DNA of 64,000 nucleotides from an uncultured Lachnospiraceae bacterium (GTDB lineage Bacteria > Bacillota > Clostridia > Lachnospirales > Lachnospiraceae). Position 1 is the first letter of the stretch; each line of letters begins with the position of its first letter. Made by a program: the position numbers and the translations under genes. The notes under the pieces are model-generated. The model worked only from the letters and a program-made list of their open reading frames with translations, did no database searches and was not told the origin of the DNA. Location: the NCBI GenBank assembly GCA_934320895.1, contig CAKRFY010000003.1, positions 1-64,000 of the forward strand, in the 5' to 3' direction. Shown here piece after piece: positions 35,703 to 45,486 of this stretch.

Positions 35703-36570
35703 AATCCACATGTCCCTGCATCCAGATAATGCCCTTGAAGCGACGGCCTATCATAGGTTCTCCTTCAAGGTCTTTTCTATTTATAGCAATGTTTAGGACA
35801 ACATCATTACAATTTATTAGAAGCTGGAAGACATCCTCGTTAGTATAAGGATTTGTGGTAAGAGACCAGTTTAAGATCGTTCCTATTATCATATAATTGT
35901 CAGATTCTGAGCCATATGGGATAAAACTTGATTCGACAATGGAATACAGATCTTCGGTCAGGATTCGCTTCCCAAGTCTGCCCGAAAGGTCTATTTCGTC
36001 AAGTGTAAGACTGTCAATAGCATCCTGATCACCCTCTTTAGCTTGAAGCAGCAGTTGTCTTTTCATGCGCAGTTCATGGTTCCTTCTGTTGATGCTTTCG
36101 TCAGTTTTTTGTATGCCAAGTAAAATGCGTCCTTCAAGAGACAGTCCTGAAAGAGCAAGATTTGCGTGATGTGGTGTATTATCAGTAAACCTGAGCTTAA
36201 TATAGTCAATAGAGTTCTGGAGATAAAAAATGACTGAGACAGCCATACGTATATCATCACACATCCCAGTATAAGCATTGGTGTCAACACGTTTATTTAT
36301 CGTGACATCGGTTCTCATGGTAATAAGTGAGCTGCTGCAGTATGGAAAATAGTGGTCAACATGAAAAAAGCCGAGTTTATCGTATTCACCACGAACAGTT
36401 ATACCTGTATTATGTGCAAATTCGCGGCTGAGTTCAGTGAGCTTTTTACCATCTCCGGTTATCATCTGTTTGCTGACAGAAGGTTTATCCATGGAAACAC
36501 CAAGAAGTTTATCCATATCCTGTTTTGATGAAATATTGCTGAAACCGACAGCTCTTAAAAATCTATGCAT
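35686..36570 (-). CDS. DUF3881-like protein, unknown function
   Basis: 294 residues, soluble, mixed alpha/beta. It begins MHRFLRAVGFSNISS and has SREFAHNTGITVRGEYD, LSGLSLEGRILLGIQKT and GRRFKGIIWMQGHVDF as the most distinctive stretches. This matches my memory of the DUF3881 family, largely confined to Lachnospiraceae, but I cannot check it. No enzymatic motif is seen. The gene is on the minus strand between a PBP and DegV. A ribosome site is weak (GAGGTAAAAC before the ATG). Confidence 0.7.
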   Translation of the reverse strand: MHRFLRAVGFSNISSKQDMDKLLGVSMDKPSVSKQMITGDGKKLTELSREFAHNTGITVRGEYDKLGFFHVDHYFPYCSSSLITMRTDVTINKRVDTNAYTGMCDDIRMAVSVIFYLQNSIDYIKLRFTDNTPHHANLALSGLSLEGRILLGIQKTDESINRRNHELRMKRQLLLQAKEGDQDAIDSLTLDEIDLSGRLGKRILTEDLYSIVESSFIPYGSESDNYMIIGTILNWSLTTNPYTNEDVFQLLINCNDVVLNIAINRKDLEGEPMIGRRFKGIIWMQGHVDFISAN

Positions 36571-36659
36571 AAAGTTTTACCTCATTTATTTATTGTAATC
36601 ATATAATACTACATGACTGTCCCTGCTACAAGTAACATTGATTCATTTTGTCTAATTTC

Positions 36660-36688
36660 TTGTAAAAAAACACAATTTAGGATATAAT
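36660..36688 (+). promoter_or_regulatory. Promoter of the degV gene
   Basis: TTGTAA at 36660-36665, 17-base spacer, TATAAT at 36683-36688. Confidence 0.65.
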
Positions 36689-36795
36689 CTATTTTGGAAA
36701 TACTTGCGAATTGGAAAAATATAATTTTTTTATTTTAAGCAGGTTTGATAATTAAAAAATAATAAATGTATATTAATATTTGCCCGGAGGTTAAT

Positions 36796-37662
36796 ATGAG
36801 TAAGATTTCGATTATTACGGACAGTAATAGCGGCATAAATTTTGAGGAAGCAAGGGAACTTGGCATAAGAGTGATACCTATGCCATTTCTTATTGATGGA
36901 AAGACATACTTTGAGGAGATAAGTCTTTCACAGGAAGAGTTTTTTAAGAAACTTGAAAATGATGTTGACATATCTACATCACAGCCATCACCTGAGGATG
37001 TCATGAAGATATGGGATGAGGAACTTAAGGATTCAGAGGAAGTTGTTTATATACCTATGTCGAGCGGACTTTCAAGTTCATGTCATACAGCGATGATGTT
37101 ATCAGATGATTATGATGGAAAAGTTCAGGTCATTGACAATCAGAGGATATCGGTTACACAACGTCAGTCAGTTCTTGATGCTATTGAACTTGCGAATAGA
37201 GGATTTAATGCGGTTCAGATAAAAGAGAAACTTGAGAGTGTGAAATTTGAGTCTAGCATATATATAATGCTTGATACACTTAAATACCTTAAAAAGGGTG
37301 GCAGGATCACGCCAGCTGCTGCAGCACTTGGATCTGCATTAAGATTGAAACCGGTTCTTACGATTCAGGGAGAAAAACTTGATGCATTTACAATAGCAAA
37401 GACGAAAAAGCAGGGGGTTAAAAAGATGCTTTCTGCAATTGAGGATGATATAAATAAGAGATTTGGTGGAACAGAGCATATGGAGAATATACATATGGAG
37501 GTTGCACACACCAAAAATCCTCAGGCGGCAGAGGAATTAAAGCAGCAGATAATTGAGAAGTTTGGTGTGGAGCAGGTAGATGTATATCCATTGTCATTAA
37601 GCATTGCATGTCATATAGGACCAGGTTCTATAGCAGTTGCATGTTCAAAGGTTATCGACTGA
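36796..37662 (+). CDS. DegV-family fatty-acid-binding protein
   Basis: 288 residues. IITDSNSGI near the start, VDISTSQPSPEDVMKIW (about 56-72), MSSGLSSSC with the lipid-head-group Ser, and LKYLKKGGRI are DegV markers. Firmicutes members (FakB) present fatty acids to the FakA kinase for phospholipid synthesis. FakA is not in the window. ATG at 36796 follows CCCGGAGG by five bases. It has its own promoter, and the repeat copy B lies just after it. Confidence 0.9.
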   Translation: MSKISIITDSNSGINFEEARELGIRVIPMPFLIDGKTYFEEISLSQEEFFKKLENDVDISTSQPSPEDVMKIWDEELKDSEEVVYIPMSSGLSSSCHTAMMLSDDYDGKVQVIDNQRISVTQRQSVLDAIELANRGFNAVQIKEKLESVKFESSIYIMLDTLKYLKKGGRITPAAAALGSALRLKPVLTIQGEKLDAFTIAKTKKQGVKKMLSAIEDDINKRFGGTEHMENIHMEVAHTKNPQAAEELKQQIIEKFGVEQVDVYPLSLSIACHIGPGSIAVACSKVID

Positions 37663-37668
37663 TATTTA

Positions 37669-37731
37669 CTATCAGGGAAGTAGCAGAGAGGATTGCGAAT
37701 ATCCGCTTGACTATGAATAAGTTTATATTAA
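37669..37731. repeat. Interspersed hairpin repeat, copy B
   Basis: TATCAGGGAAGTAGCAGAGA then GGATTGCGAATATCCGCTTG, differing from copy A at only a few positions. It starts 7 bases after the degV stop and ends about 90 bases before proA. Confidence 0.75.
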
Positions 37732-37823
37732 AAATTATAAAAATTGAAGGTTTTTTATTGAATAGATCGTTGGAATTAATATAGGATGAAAATTAAGATT
37801 TTCATATCTTGGAGGGGATAAAG

Positions 37824-39074
37824 ATGAATTATATTGAACAGCTTGGTGAAGCAGCAAGAAAGTCAAAGAAAAGCATAGCAACAGCGTCAACAGCAAAAAA
37901 GAATGAGATTCTTGAAAAGATAGCAGAAAATTTAAGGAAAAATATTGATGTTATACTTAAAGAGAATGAGAAAGATACAGCTATGGCGAAGGAAAATGGA
38001 ATAACAGATGCGATGGTTGACAGATTAAGACTTACTCCTGAAAGGATAAATGACATAGCTGATGCATGTATATATTTAACGGGCTTAAATGATCCGGTGG
38101 GTGAGGTTATTGAGGGGTACACAAGACCAAACGGAATGAGAATTACGAAAACCAGAGTTCCAATGGGAGTAATAGGTATTATATTTGAGTCCAGACCGAA
38201 TGTTACAGTGGATGCTGCAACTCTTTGCATAAAGAGTGGAAATGCTACTATACTCAGAGGTGGCAAAGAAGCGATAAACTCAAATAAGATCCTTATGAAC
38301 ATAATGAGAGAGTCAGTAGAGGAGTGTGGTCTGCCAAAGGATATAATTCAGCTCGTTGAAGATACATCAAGAGAAAGCTCAAATCAGATGATGAAAGCTA
38401 ATGGTTATATAGATGTGCTTATTCCAAGAGGTGGAAAGGGACTTATAAAAGCGGTGCTTGAAAATGCTACTGTACCCGTAATAGAAACGGGAAGCGGTAA
38501 CTGTCATATTTATATAGATGAGAGTGCGGATATAGACATGGCTGTATCAGTCACAAATAATGGCAAAACTCAGCGGCCAAGTGTATGTAATGCACTTGAG
38601 ACGTGTCTTGTACATAGGTCAGTTGCGGATAAATTTCTTCCAAAGCTTATGGAGGAATTCAAAAAGTTTAATGTCGATGTAAGAGGTTGTGAGAGAACAA
38701 GAGAAATATTGGGAGATGGCATAAAAGAGGCAACTGAGTCTGATTACGCGACAGAGTTTGACGATTATATCATGGCTGTAAAAGTCGTAGATAATATAGA
38801 CGAAGCCGTAGAGCATATATCAAAATATTCTACGGGACATTCAGAATGTATAATCACAAATAATCTTAGAAATGCCGAAAAGTTCCAAAGGGAGATTGAC
38901 AGTGCATGCGTATATGTAAACTGTTCGACAAGATTTACGGACGGAGGCGAATTTGGATTTGGAGCTGAGATAGGAATATCAACACAGAGGCTTCATGCAA
39001 GAGGACCCATGGGGCTTAGGGAACTTACGACAATGAAGTATCTTATAAATGGAGATGGACAGATAAGAAAATAA
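37824..39074 (+). CDS. proA: Gamma-glutamyl phosphate reductase
   Basis: 416 residues, aldehyde-dehydrogenase fold, NADPH reduction of gamma-glutamyl phosphate in proline synthesis. VPMGVIGIIFESRPNVT (about 111-127), SGNATILRGGKEA, and CNALETCLVH with the catalytic Cys are as expected, as is RLHARGPMGLRELTT near the end. proB, often next door, is absent here. ATG at 37824 follows GGAGGGG. Confidence 0.95.
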   Translation: MNYIEQLGEAARKSKKSIATASTAKKNEILEKIAENLRKNIDVILKENEKDTAMAKENGITDAMVDRLRLTPERINDIADACIYLTGLNDPVGEVIEGYTRPNGMRITKTRVPMGVIGIIFESRPNVTVDAATLCIKSGNATILRGGKEAINSNKILMNIMRESVEECGLPKDIIQLVEDTSRESSNQMMKANGYIDVLIPRGGKGLIKAVLENATVPVIETGSGNCHIYIDESADIDMAVSVTNNGKTQRPSVCNALETCLVHRSVADKFLPKLMEEFKKFNVDVRGCERTREILGDGIKEATESDYATEFDDYIMAVKVVDNIDEAVEHISKYSTGHSECIITNNLRNAEKFQREIDSACVYVNCSTRFTDGGEFGFGAEIGISTQRLHARGPMGLRELTTMKYLINGDGQIRK

Positions 39075-39098
39075 TTTAAGAAAGAACAGGATAATAGG

Positions 39099-39938
39099 AT
39101 GGAATTGAAAATTGAAAAACTTGTTAAAAGTTTTGAAGAAAAGAGTGTTATTAAGGGAGCAGAGTATTCTTTTGAAAAAGGAAAGATATATGGTCTGCTT
39201 GGAAGAAATGGAGCCGGGAAAACAACATTGTTTAACTGCATAAGTGGTGAGATGGATTTTGACAGTGGAAAAATATACATTCAGGATGAAAAAAACAATA
39301 AAAGCATGGATTACGAAAAGATAGGATATGTTTATTCAACACCGATACTTCCGGAATTTTTGACGGGCTATGAGTTTATAAAATTTTTTATTGATATAAA
39401 TAAAAAGAAAATAAAAAATATTAAAACACCGGAAGAATATGCGGACATGGTTTGTCTTGAAAGAAGTGACCTTGACAAACTGATAAAAGGTTATTCGCAT
39501 GGAATGAAAAACAAGATGCAGATGCTTGCGACAATTATTGCAAGACCTGATATCATCCTTCTCGATGAACCGCTTACTTCACTTGATGTTGTTGCTGCAC
39601 ATGAGATGAAGGAAATGCTTATGGATATGAAAAAAGATCACATCATCATATTTTCTACACATATACTTCAGCTTGCGAAGGATTTATGTGATGAGATAGT
39701 GCTGCTTCACGGAGGAAATTTATCAGGTGTGCCGGAAGAAATTTATCACAGTGTGGATTTTGAAGAAAAACTAATGCAGATGCTCAGTGATGAGAGTGAG
39801 ACAAAGGTTGATGACATAGAATCATTTAATAAAACTTATATAGGTGGCGAGGTTGATGAAAATGCGTGTGTTGGAGTAAATACACAACCTGACGTTCAGG
39901 CTTCTGACAGGGATTATGATCCGTATGATTATGATTAG
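39099..39938 (+). CDS. ABC transporter ATP-binding protein
   Basis: 279 residues. Walker A LGRNGAGKTTLF (about 33-44), signature GYSHGMKNKMQ, Walker B IILLDEPLTSLD, and a His in FSTHILQ. The last ~55 residues are an acidic, Asp/Tyr-rich tail ending DPYDYD. It pairs with the membrane protein that follows after 29 bases. Together they look like an export-type transporter without a binding protein. The substrate is unknown. Confidence 0.88.
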   Translation: MELKIEKLVKSFEEKSVIKGAEYSFEKGKIYGLLGRNGAGKTTLFNCISGEMDFDSGKIYIQDEKNNKSMDYEKIGYVYSTPILPEFLTGYEFIKFFIDINKKKIKNIKTPEEYADMVCLERSDLDKLIKGYSHGMKNKMQMLATIIARPDIILLDEPLTSLDVVAAHEMKEMLMDMKKDHIIIFSTHILQLAKDLCDEIVLLHGGNLSGVPEEIYHSVDFEEKLMQMLSDESETKVDDIESFNKTYIGGEVDENACVGVNTQPDVQASDRDYDPYDYD

Positions 39939-39967
39939 TGCAGCAAAAAATGAAAGGGGAAGTCAGA

Positions 39968-41668
39968 ATGTTTGGATTGATGTACCAGCAGATGCAGATA
40001 TCATATGCTGAAAAAATAAACAGATTTATATATACTATTAAAAGAATACCGTTTTTTGGAAAATACATACCGGAAGAATTTTATGCAAGAATATCATTAA
40101 AAAGAACACTTGCTGTATTTATAGGAATTTTGTCATTGATTGAAGATATATTTTATAAGTTTATCTATTTTTTTAGTGCAGTTCTTATGGAAGTGATTAT
40201 GATTGCTGCTAAGTTAGATGAGGATAAATTTGTTTTTGATGAAGCCGGAATTATGATATTCTGGATATTTTTCTTTATGAACTTTCTGCTTGGTTCCTTT
40301 GTGAACAGCAGAATATGTGCATGTGATGAAAATGATTATCTTATGGTGGGACTTTTGAGAATAGATGCCGGAAAATATTTTCTGATAAAGATGTTTAAGT
40401 CACAGATAACGCAGATTATATATTACACGGTGTTTATGCTTGTGGCACAGCATATATTTGATGGAAATATAAAAACGACACTCCTTTATATGTCAGGATT
40501 TGCAGCATTTCGTTTTATAGGGGAAGCTTTAAGATTGTATTTAAATGACAGGTTTGGAATGCCATTTACAGATAAAAATAAGGTATTGAATGTTTTATAT
40601 AATGCTTATGTCGGCATAATGCTTTTTGCTGCATATGTGATTCCTTTTATACTGCTGTTCACAAAATATGTGCTCGAATATAATGTAGCAGTATTTCCGG
40701 ATATATCTGTTATAGCTGCCAATCCTGCATTTCTTTCAGCATCAGTTATGCTTGCGATTGCATCGATAAGATATATTGTGACTTACAAAAATTATCCGTT
40801 TGTTGCAAAGAGACTTGCAGGATTTAATACGGTAATGCAGCAGAAAATCGTCGCAGAGAATGTCTCAAAAGTCAATAAAGATGTTGAGGCAGATGATCTT
40901 ACGGAAAAAGAGACAGGTAAAAGAATTTTTGAAGAAAAAGAGGGATATGAATATCTCAATGCGATATTTTTTGAGCGGCACAAAAAGATTTTTTCAAGAC
41001 CGAGAAAATTAAAAACGGTTATTTCATTTATCATAATGGCTGCGAGCATAGTGGGGCTTATCGTATTTAAGGCAGGCTCAACGGCAAAGGAGTTTAATTC
41101 ATTTGCAAATGATATGTGGAATGCAATGGACAGGGTTATGACTATCTTTGTATTTCTTATGTATTGCATTACATCAGGAAGAAGCATAACGAGAGCGTTA
41201 TTTTATAATTGCGACCATAGTCTTATGAAATACGGTTATTACAGAAGACCTGATGCCATACTTAAAAATTTCAGGATAAGACTGAGATTTATGTTAAAAA
41301 GCGAACTTCCTATGGTAGTTGTATTATGTGTCGGTTTTGTGATAGATACGATAATCATCGGAAAGGCAGACCAGTGGGTAAAGCTTCTGTCGATAATAGC
41401 CTGCATAGTATTGCTGAGTATCTTTTATTCAGTGGTATATCTTTGTATGTATTATATTTTCCAGCCGTACACAGAGGGTGGAAAAGAGACGGGAGTCGGA
41501 TATTCAGTATGTAAGGGTGTTATATATGTGGCATCATATTCATGCCTGCAGATAGATACGCTTCCACAGTATTTTGCTGCAATAATAATGGTGATAACTG
41601 TTGTAGGGCTTGTCGCAGGTTATGCACTTGCATATCTTATGGCACCGAAAAGATTTGTTTTGAAATAA
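39968..41668 (+). CDS. ABC exporter membrane subunit
   Basis: 566 residues with about twelve membrane segments in two blocks (about 45-300 and 355-560) separated by a cytoplasmic stretch of charged residues (about 290-345). I see no conserved catalytic motif. The size and pattern fit the ABC-2-like permeases found with ATPases of the preceding type. ATG at 39968 follows AAAGGGGAA. A GTG farther upstream overlaps the ATPase stop and lacks a site. Confidence 0.7.
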   Translation: MFGLMYQQMQISYAEKINRFIYTIKRIPFFGKYIPEEFYARISLKRTLAVFIGILSLIEDIFYKFIYFFSAVLMEVIMIAAKLDEDKFVFDEAGIMIFWIFFFMNFLLGSFVNSRICACDENDYLMVGLLRIDAGKYFLIKMFKSQITQIIYYTVFMLVAQHIFDGNIKTTLLYMSGFAAFRFIGEALRLYLNDRFGMPFTDKNKVLNVLYNAYVGIMLFAAYVIPFILLFTKYVLEYNVAVFPDISVIAANPAFLSASVMLAIASIRYIVTYKNYPFVAKRLAGFNTVMQQKIVAENVSKVNKDVEADDLTEKETGKRIFEEKEGYEYLNAIFFERHKKIFSRPRKLKTVISFIIMAASIVGLIVFKAGSTAKEFNSFANDMWNAMDRVMTIFVFLMYCITSGRSITRALFYNCDHSLMKYGYYRRPDAILKNFRIRLRFMLKSELPMVVVLCVGFVIDTIIIGKADQWVKLLSIIACIVLLSIFYSVVYLCMYYIFQPYTEGGKETGVGYSVCKGVIYVASYSCLQIDTLPQYFAAIIMVITVVGLVAGYALAYLMAPKRFVLK

Positions 41669-41730
41669 ATGCATATGTTTGTTAAGCGGATGCATACGGT
41701 GTTGATTTTGCAAAAATAGAAGCTGATAGA

Positions 41731-41767
41731 GTTATGGCAGGGAGCAGAGTGGATTGCGAATAATTAA
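41731..41767. repeat. Interspersed hairpin repeat, partial copy C
   Basis: GGCAGGGAGCAGAGTGGATT then GCGAATAATTAAAGG. It keeps the centre of copies A and B, but the 3' arm of the hairpin is lost, so it is a decayed or truncated copy. Confidence 0.55.
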
Positions 41768-41820
41768 AGGTGATGATGATTTTACCGGTGTATTACTGAA
41801 ATGACAGGATGGGAGGAAGA

Positions 41821-42861
41821 ATGGGCAAAAATAAAAAATACTACTTAAATGTAATATTTATGGCGGTTCTTTTAGCGGCAGTGTTTTATGTGCTTTTAAA
41901 AGACCAGGACTTAAATGACATATTAAATGCGATGAGAGGTGCTAAGAAATTTGATATGGTTTTCTCGATGTTTGCGGCACTTGTTTATGTTATCATGGAG
42001 GGAGTTTCCATGCAGATAATATTACACTCGCTCGATTTCAAGAAACAGGGACTAAAATGTGTAAAATATTCGTTTATAGGATTTTTCTTTAATGCGATAA
42101 CACCGTCGGCATCCGGTGGGCAGCCCATGCAGGTATATTATATGCATCAGGAGGGGATAAATGCGGGAGCATCTTCAGTGACTCTTCTTTTCTGGACGAT
42201 AATATACAAAGTCGTACTTGTCGTATTTGAGTTGTATGTATTTTTGTTCCATTTTGATTTTGCCGTAAAATATATCGGCGGATATATGTGGCTGTTTATT
42301 ATTGGGATGGCGGTAAATGTTGTTTCGATAGTTTTATATACCATCATAGTTTTTTCAGAAACGGGTGCAAAAAAGCTTGCTTATATGGGAACATGGTTTT
42401 TACATAAATTAAAGATAGTAAGACATAAAGAAAAGGCAGAAAAAAAACTTGACGCTCTGCTTGATTCATACAAAGAGGGTGCAGTCTATATGCGTACCCA
42501 TGTAAAGGTTGCAATAATCGTATTCTTAACGACCTGTGTTCAGAGGATTTCGTACTTTGCAGTAACATGGTTTGTCTATAGGGCACTTGGCGGCAGTGGA
42601 TTTTCGGCATTGGAGATAATAATGCTTCAAAGTTTCGTGTCGGTATGTATAGATATCCTTCCGTTTCCGGGAGGTGTCGGAGCCAACGAGGGATTTTTCG
42701 TAGCACTGTTTGCACCGGTCATGGGACACAGCATCGCGGTATCAGCAATGCTTCTCAGCAGGGGTTCAAGCTTCTATGTTTTAGTTATAGTCAGTGCAGC
42801 AGTATCAATGTTTGCACAGTTTCAGAATGTACGGAGGAGTAAATGTCAGAATACAAGATAG
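41821..42861 (+). CDS. Flippase-like membrane protein (LPG synthase TM family)
   Basis: 346 residues, about eight membrane segments. SFIGFFFNAITPSASGGQPMQVYYM (about 74 on, given here in outline) and the DILPFPGGVGANEGFF block (about 278-293) are typical of the UPF0104/lysylphosphatidylglycerol synthetase TM region. Such proteins move or present lipid-linked substrates. It is a paralogue of the gene at 46216-47244. ATG at 41821 follows GGGAGG. The end overlaps yigZ by 19 bases. Confidence 0.82.
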   Translation: MGKNKKYYLNVIFMAVLLAAVFYVLLKDQDLNDILNAMRGAKKFDMVFSMFAALVYVIMEGVSMQIILHSLDFKKQGLKCVKYSFIGFFFNAITPSASGGQPMQVYYMHQEGINAGASSVTLLFWTIIYKVVLVVFELYVFLFHFDFAVKYIGGYMWLFIIGMAVNVVSIVLYTIIVFSETGAKKLAYMGTWFLHKLKIVRHKEKAEKKLDALLDSYKEGAVYMRTHVKVAIIVFLTTCVQRISYFAVTWFVYRALGGSGFSALEIIMLQSFVSVCIDILPFPGGVGANEGFFVALFAPVMGHSIAVSAMLLSRGSSFYVLVIVSAAVSMFAQFQNVRRSKCQNTR

Positions 42862-43490
42862 TTTATAAAGGCGGAACAGGGGAGATAGTTGAAAAAAAAT
42901 CAAGATTTATAGCAAATGTGTTTAAGGTAGAGAGCGAAGATGAGGCTCTTGAGATTATTGAGCAGACAAGAAAAAAATACTGGGATGCAAGACACAACTG
43001 TTTTGCTTATATTATAGGAGAAAACGGGCAGACAAAAAGATGCAGTGATGACAAAGAACCGCAGGGAACGGCGGGAAAGTCTATACTTGAAGTTATCGAG
43101 GGGGCGGGCATCATAAATATCCTTGTTGTTGTGACAAGATATTTCGGTGGAACACTTCTTGGCACGGGAGGACTTGTAAGAGCATACTCCGGTGCGGCAA
43201 AAGAGGGAATAGCAAATAGCAGTATAATTACCAAAGAAGCCGGAAAGAAATTTGTGATAGACACTGATTACAACGGTGTAGGCAAATTACAGTATATTGC
43301 AGCAAATATGGACATAACAATAACAGATACACAGTACACTGATAAGGTTATAATGACATTTATAGTACCGCTTGATAAATGTGAGGAATTAAAGAAAAAG
43401 ATAGTAGAAGCGACGGCAGGCAAGGCTGGGATAGATGACAGAGAGGAAATATATTTTGCAATGCTTGATGGCAGTCCGGTAATCTTTTAG
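42843..43490 (+). CDS. yigZ: YigZ/IMPACT family protein
   Basis: 215 residues. The N-terminal UPF0029 domain has KKSRFIANVFKV, WDARHNCFAYIIG, and the strongly conserved GTAGKSILEVIEG and VVTRYFGGTLLGTGGLVRAYSGAAKE. The C-terminal ~70 residues are the DUF1949 ferredoxin-like fold. It is related to eukaryotic IMPACT, which regulates translation; the bacterial role is unsettled. Its ATG lies inside the end of the flippase-like gene, and rarA follows 14 bases later. Confidence 0.93.
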   Translation: MSEYKIVYKGGTGEIVEKKSRFIANVFKVESEDEALEIIEQTRKKYWDARHNCFAYIIGENGQTKRCSDDKEPQGTAGKSILEVIEGAGIINILVVVTRYFGGTLLGTGGLVRAYSGAAKEGIANSSIITKEAGKKFVIDTDYNGVGKLQYIAANMDITITDTQYTDKVIMTFIVPLDKCEELKKKIVEATAGKAGIDDREEIYFAMLDGSPVIF

Positions 43491-43504
43491 AAAGGTAGTA
43501 CATC

Positions 43505-44845
43505 ATGGATTTATTTGATTATATGCGTGAACAGAGCAAAGAAGATGAATCTCCGCTTGCATCAAGACTCAGACCGAGAACGCTCGATGAAGTGGTGGGG
43601 CAGCAGCATATTGTCGGAAAAGGCAAACTTTTATATCGTGCAATAAAAGCTGACAAACTGGGTTCTATCATATTTTACGGACCTCCGGGAACAGGAAAGA
43701 CAACACTTGCTAAGGTTATCGCAAACACGACAAGTGCAGAGTTTTTACAGATAAATGCGACAAGTGCAGGAAAAAAGGATATGGAGGAAGTCATAGAAAA
43801 AGCCAAAAACAATGCAGGAATGTATGGCAAAAAAACTATCCTTTTTGTAGACGAGATTCATAGATTTAATAAAGGACAGCAGGATTATCTGCTGCCGTTT
43901 GTCGAGGACGGAACAGTCATTCTTATTGGTGCGACAACTGAAAACCCATATTTTGAGGTAAACGGTGCTCTTATATCAAGGTCAAGGATATTTGAATTAA
44001 AAGCACTTGATACAGAGGATATAAAAGAACTGATACTTCGTGCCGTAAATGATAAAGAGCGGGGAATGGGTTCGTACAATGCTAAGATAGACGATGAGGC
44101 ACTTGAATTTCTTGCAGATATGGCAAATGGAGATGCAAGGGCAGCTTTAAATGCCATTGAACTTGGAATACTCACGACCGACAGAGGAGCTGACGGTATT
44201 ATTCATATAACGCTTGAAGCAGCGGGGGAGTGTATCCAGAAAAGACCTGTAAGATATGATAAGACAGGTGACAATCATTATGACACAATATCTGCATTTA
44301 TAAAGAGTATGCGTGGTTCAGATCCGGATGCGGCGGTCTATTACCTTGCAAGGATGCTCTATGCTGGAGAAGATGTAAAGTTTATAGCAAGAAGAATAAT
44401 GATATGTGCGGCTGAAGATGTTTCAAATGCAGACCCACAGGCACTTGTCATAGCGGTTAGTGCAGCACAGGCAGTAGAAAGGCTTGGTATGCCGGAGGGG
44501 CGTATAGTCCTTGCACAGGCAGCAGCATATGTGGCATCTGCACCAAAAAGTAATTCAGCGATAATTGCTATAGATGATGCAATGAAATCTGTCCAGAATG
44601 AAAAGATAAGCGGAGTGCCAAATCATCTAAAGGATGCACATTATAAAAGTGCAGGAAAACTTGGTCATGGAAATGGATATAAGTATGCGCATGATTATCC
44701 AAACCATTATGTCAGACAGCAGTATCTTCCAGATGAGCTTGTTGGAAGAAGGTTTTATGTGCCATCTGATAATGGGTATGAGAGGGATATAAACGAACAT
44801 CTTAAAAAGATTAAGGCTGAGAGCGAAATTTGTGAAAAGTTGTGA
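43505..44845 (+). CDS. rarA: Replication-associated recombination protein A
   Basis: 446 residues. LASRLRPRTLDEVVGQQH opens the AAA+ module, GPPGTGKTT (59-67) is Walker A, ILFVDEIHRFNKGQQD is Walker B, and IGATTENPYFEVN is sensor 1. The C-terminal MgsA tetramerisation part has SDPDAAVYYLARML and PNHYVRQQYLP. It acts at stalled forks. It ends three bases before a long inverted-repeat element. Confidence 0.95.
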   Translation: MDLFDYMREQSKEDESPLASRLRPRTLDEVVGQQHIVGKGKLLYRAIKADKLGSIIFYGPPGTGKTTLAKVIANTTSAEFLQINATSAGKKDMEEVIEKAKNNAGMYGKKTILFVDEIHRFNKGQQDYLLPFVEDGTVILIGATTENPYFEVNGALISRSRIFELKALDTEDIKELILRAVNDKERGMGSYNAKIDDEALEFLADMANGDARAALNAIELGILTTDRGADGIIHITLEAAGECIQKRPVRYDKTGDNHYDTISAFIKSMRGSDPDAAVYYLARMLYAGEDVKFIARRIMICAAEDVSNADPQALVIAVSAAQAVERLGMPEGRIVLAQAAAYVASAPKSNSAIIAIDDAMKSVQNEKISGVPNHLKDAHYKSAGKLGHGNGYKYAHDYPNHYVRQQYLPDELVGRRFYVPSDNGYERDINEHLKKIKAESEICEKL

Positions 44846-44847
44846 GG

Positions 44848-44991
44848 ATTGTAACGATATAGCAGATAATAGCGCAGGCACGCTCTCGCTATATGTCGCT
44901 CGTAGCAGTACATAAGTTGGCATAAAACGCCAACTAAGTACTGACGGCGACAAAAATGTCTGCTAATATTATCTGCTATATCGTTACGATC
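44848..44991. repeat. 144-bp nested inverted repeat (MITE/REP-like)
   Basis: The outer arms GTAACGATATAGCAGATAAT(A) at 44851-44871 and their complement at 44967-44987 match over 21 bp without mismatch. Inside, GTCGC and GCGAC enclose a second hairpin, CAGTAC..AGTTGGC with GCCAACT..GTACTG around ATAAAAC. It begins two bases after the rarA stop. No T-run follows and no transposase is nearby. I see no clear target duplication. Confidence 0.75.
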
Positions 44992-45081
44992 AATTATTGG
45001 TATTGGGAGTTTCGTTATTAAGTTTATATTAGGAATTGTGATATGAGATGGATTTTAAATCAGGATTGTGAGGTGAATTAA

Positions 45082-45357
45082 TTGAAGAAGATAAAACAGA
45101 TTGCGGCTATCGTTATGTGTGTGTTGCTGGTCGGTATGTATGTGGCTTCGTTTGTGGCAGCGATTTTTGCTAAGCCGCAGGCTCATGGGCTTTTTATGGC
45201 GAGTGTCGGGATGACGATAATGCTTCCGTTGCTTCTTTATGCGTATACGATTATTTACAGGGTTCTTCATCCTGAAATGCATGGAGAACAGTATGATGAT
45301 GGCGGCGAGATAAATGATAATAATGATGGTGGTGAAGATGAGGATGAAACGCTTTAA
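45082..45357 (+). CDS. Small two-helix membrane protein with acidic tail
   Basis: 91 residues: helix 1 at about 5-28, helix 2 at about 38-60, then a strongly acidic Asp/Asn/Glu tail to the end. The start is a TTG at 45082 after GAGGTGA. No family is recognised. It lies between rarA and the lipid genes and is probably expressed from a promoter in the region after the inverted-repeat element. Confidence 0.55.
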   Translation: MKKIKQIAAIVMCVLLVGMYVASFVAAIFAKPQAHGLFMASVGMTIMLPLLLYAYTIIYRVLHPEMHGEQYDDGGEINDNNDGGEDEDETL

Positions 45358-45486
45358 AGACTTCATTGTCAGATGATCATTTATGAGAGTTGCAAAATAT
45401 TATTTTCATCTGTTCAGTATGTAAAGTGATTTTAGAAAATTAAAAATACACTAGTAAAAAATAGGGGGATAAGGGAAAATAAGAAT

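Noticed and set aside
37829..38302. Long antisense frames opposite proA and other genes (e.g. 50062-50853 and 23-24 kb)
   Set aside because: They mirror coding regions, have no start signals and resemble no protein; they arise from the codon bias of the plus-strand genes.
44848..44991. Insertion sequence
   Set aside because: There is no transposase frame inside or beside it and no clear target duplication, so only a MITE/REP-like repeat is claimed.
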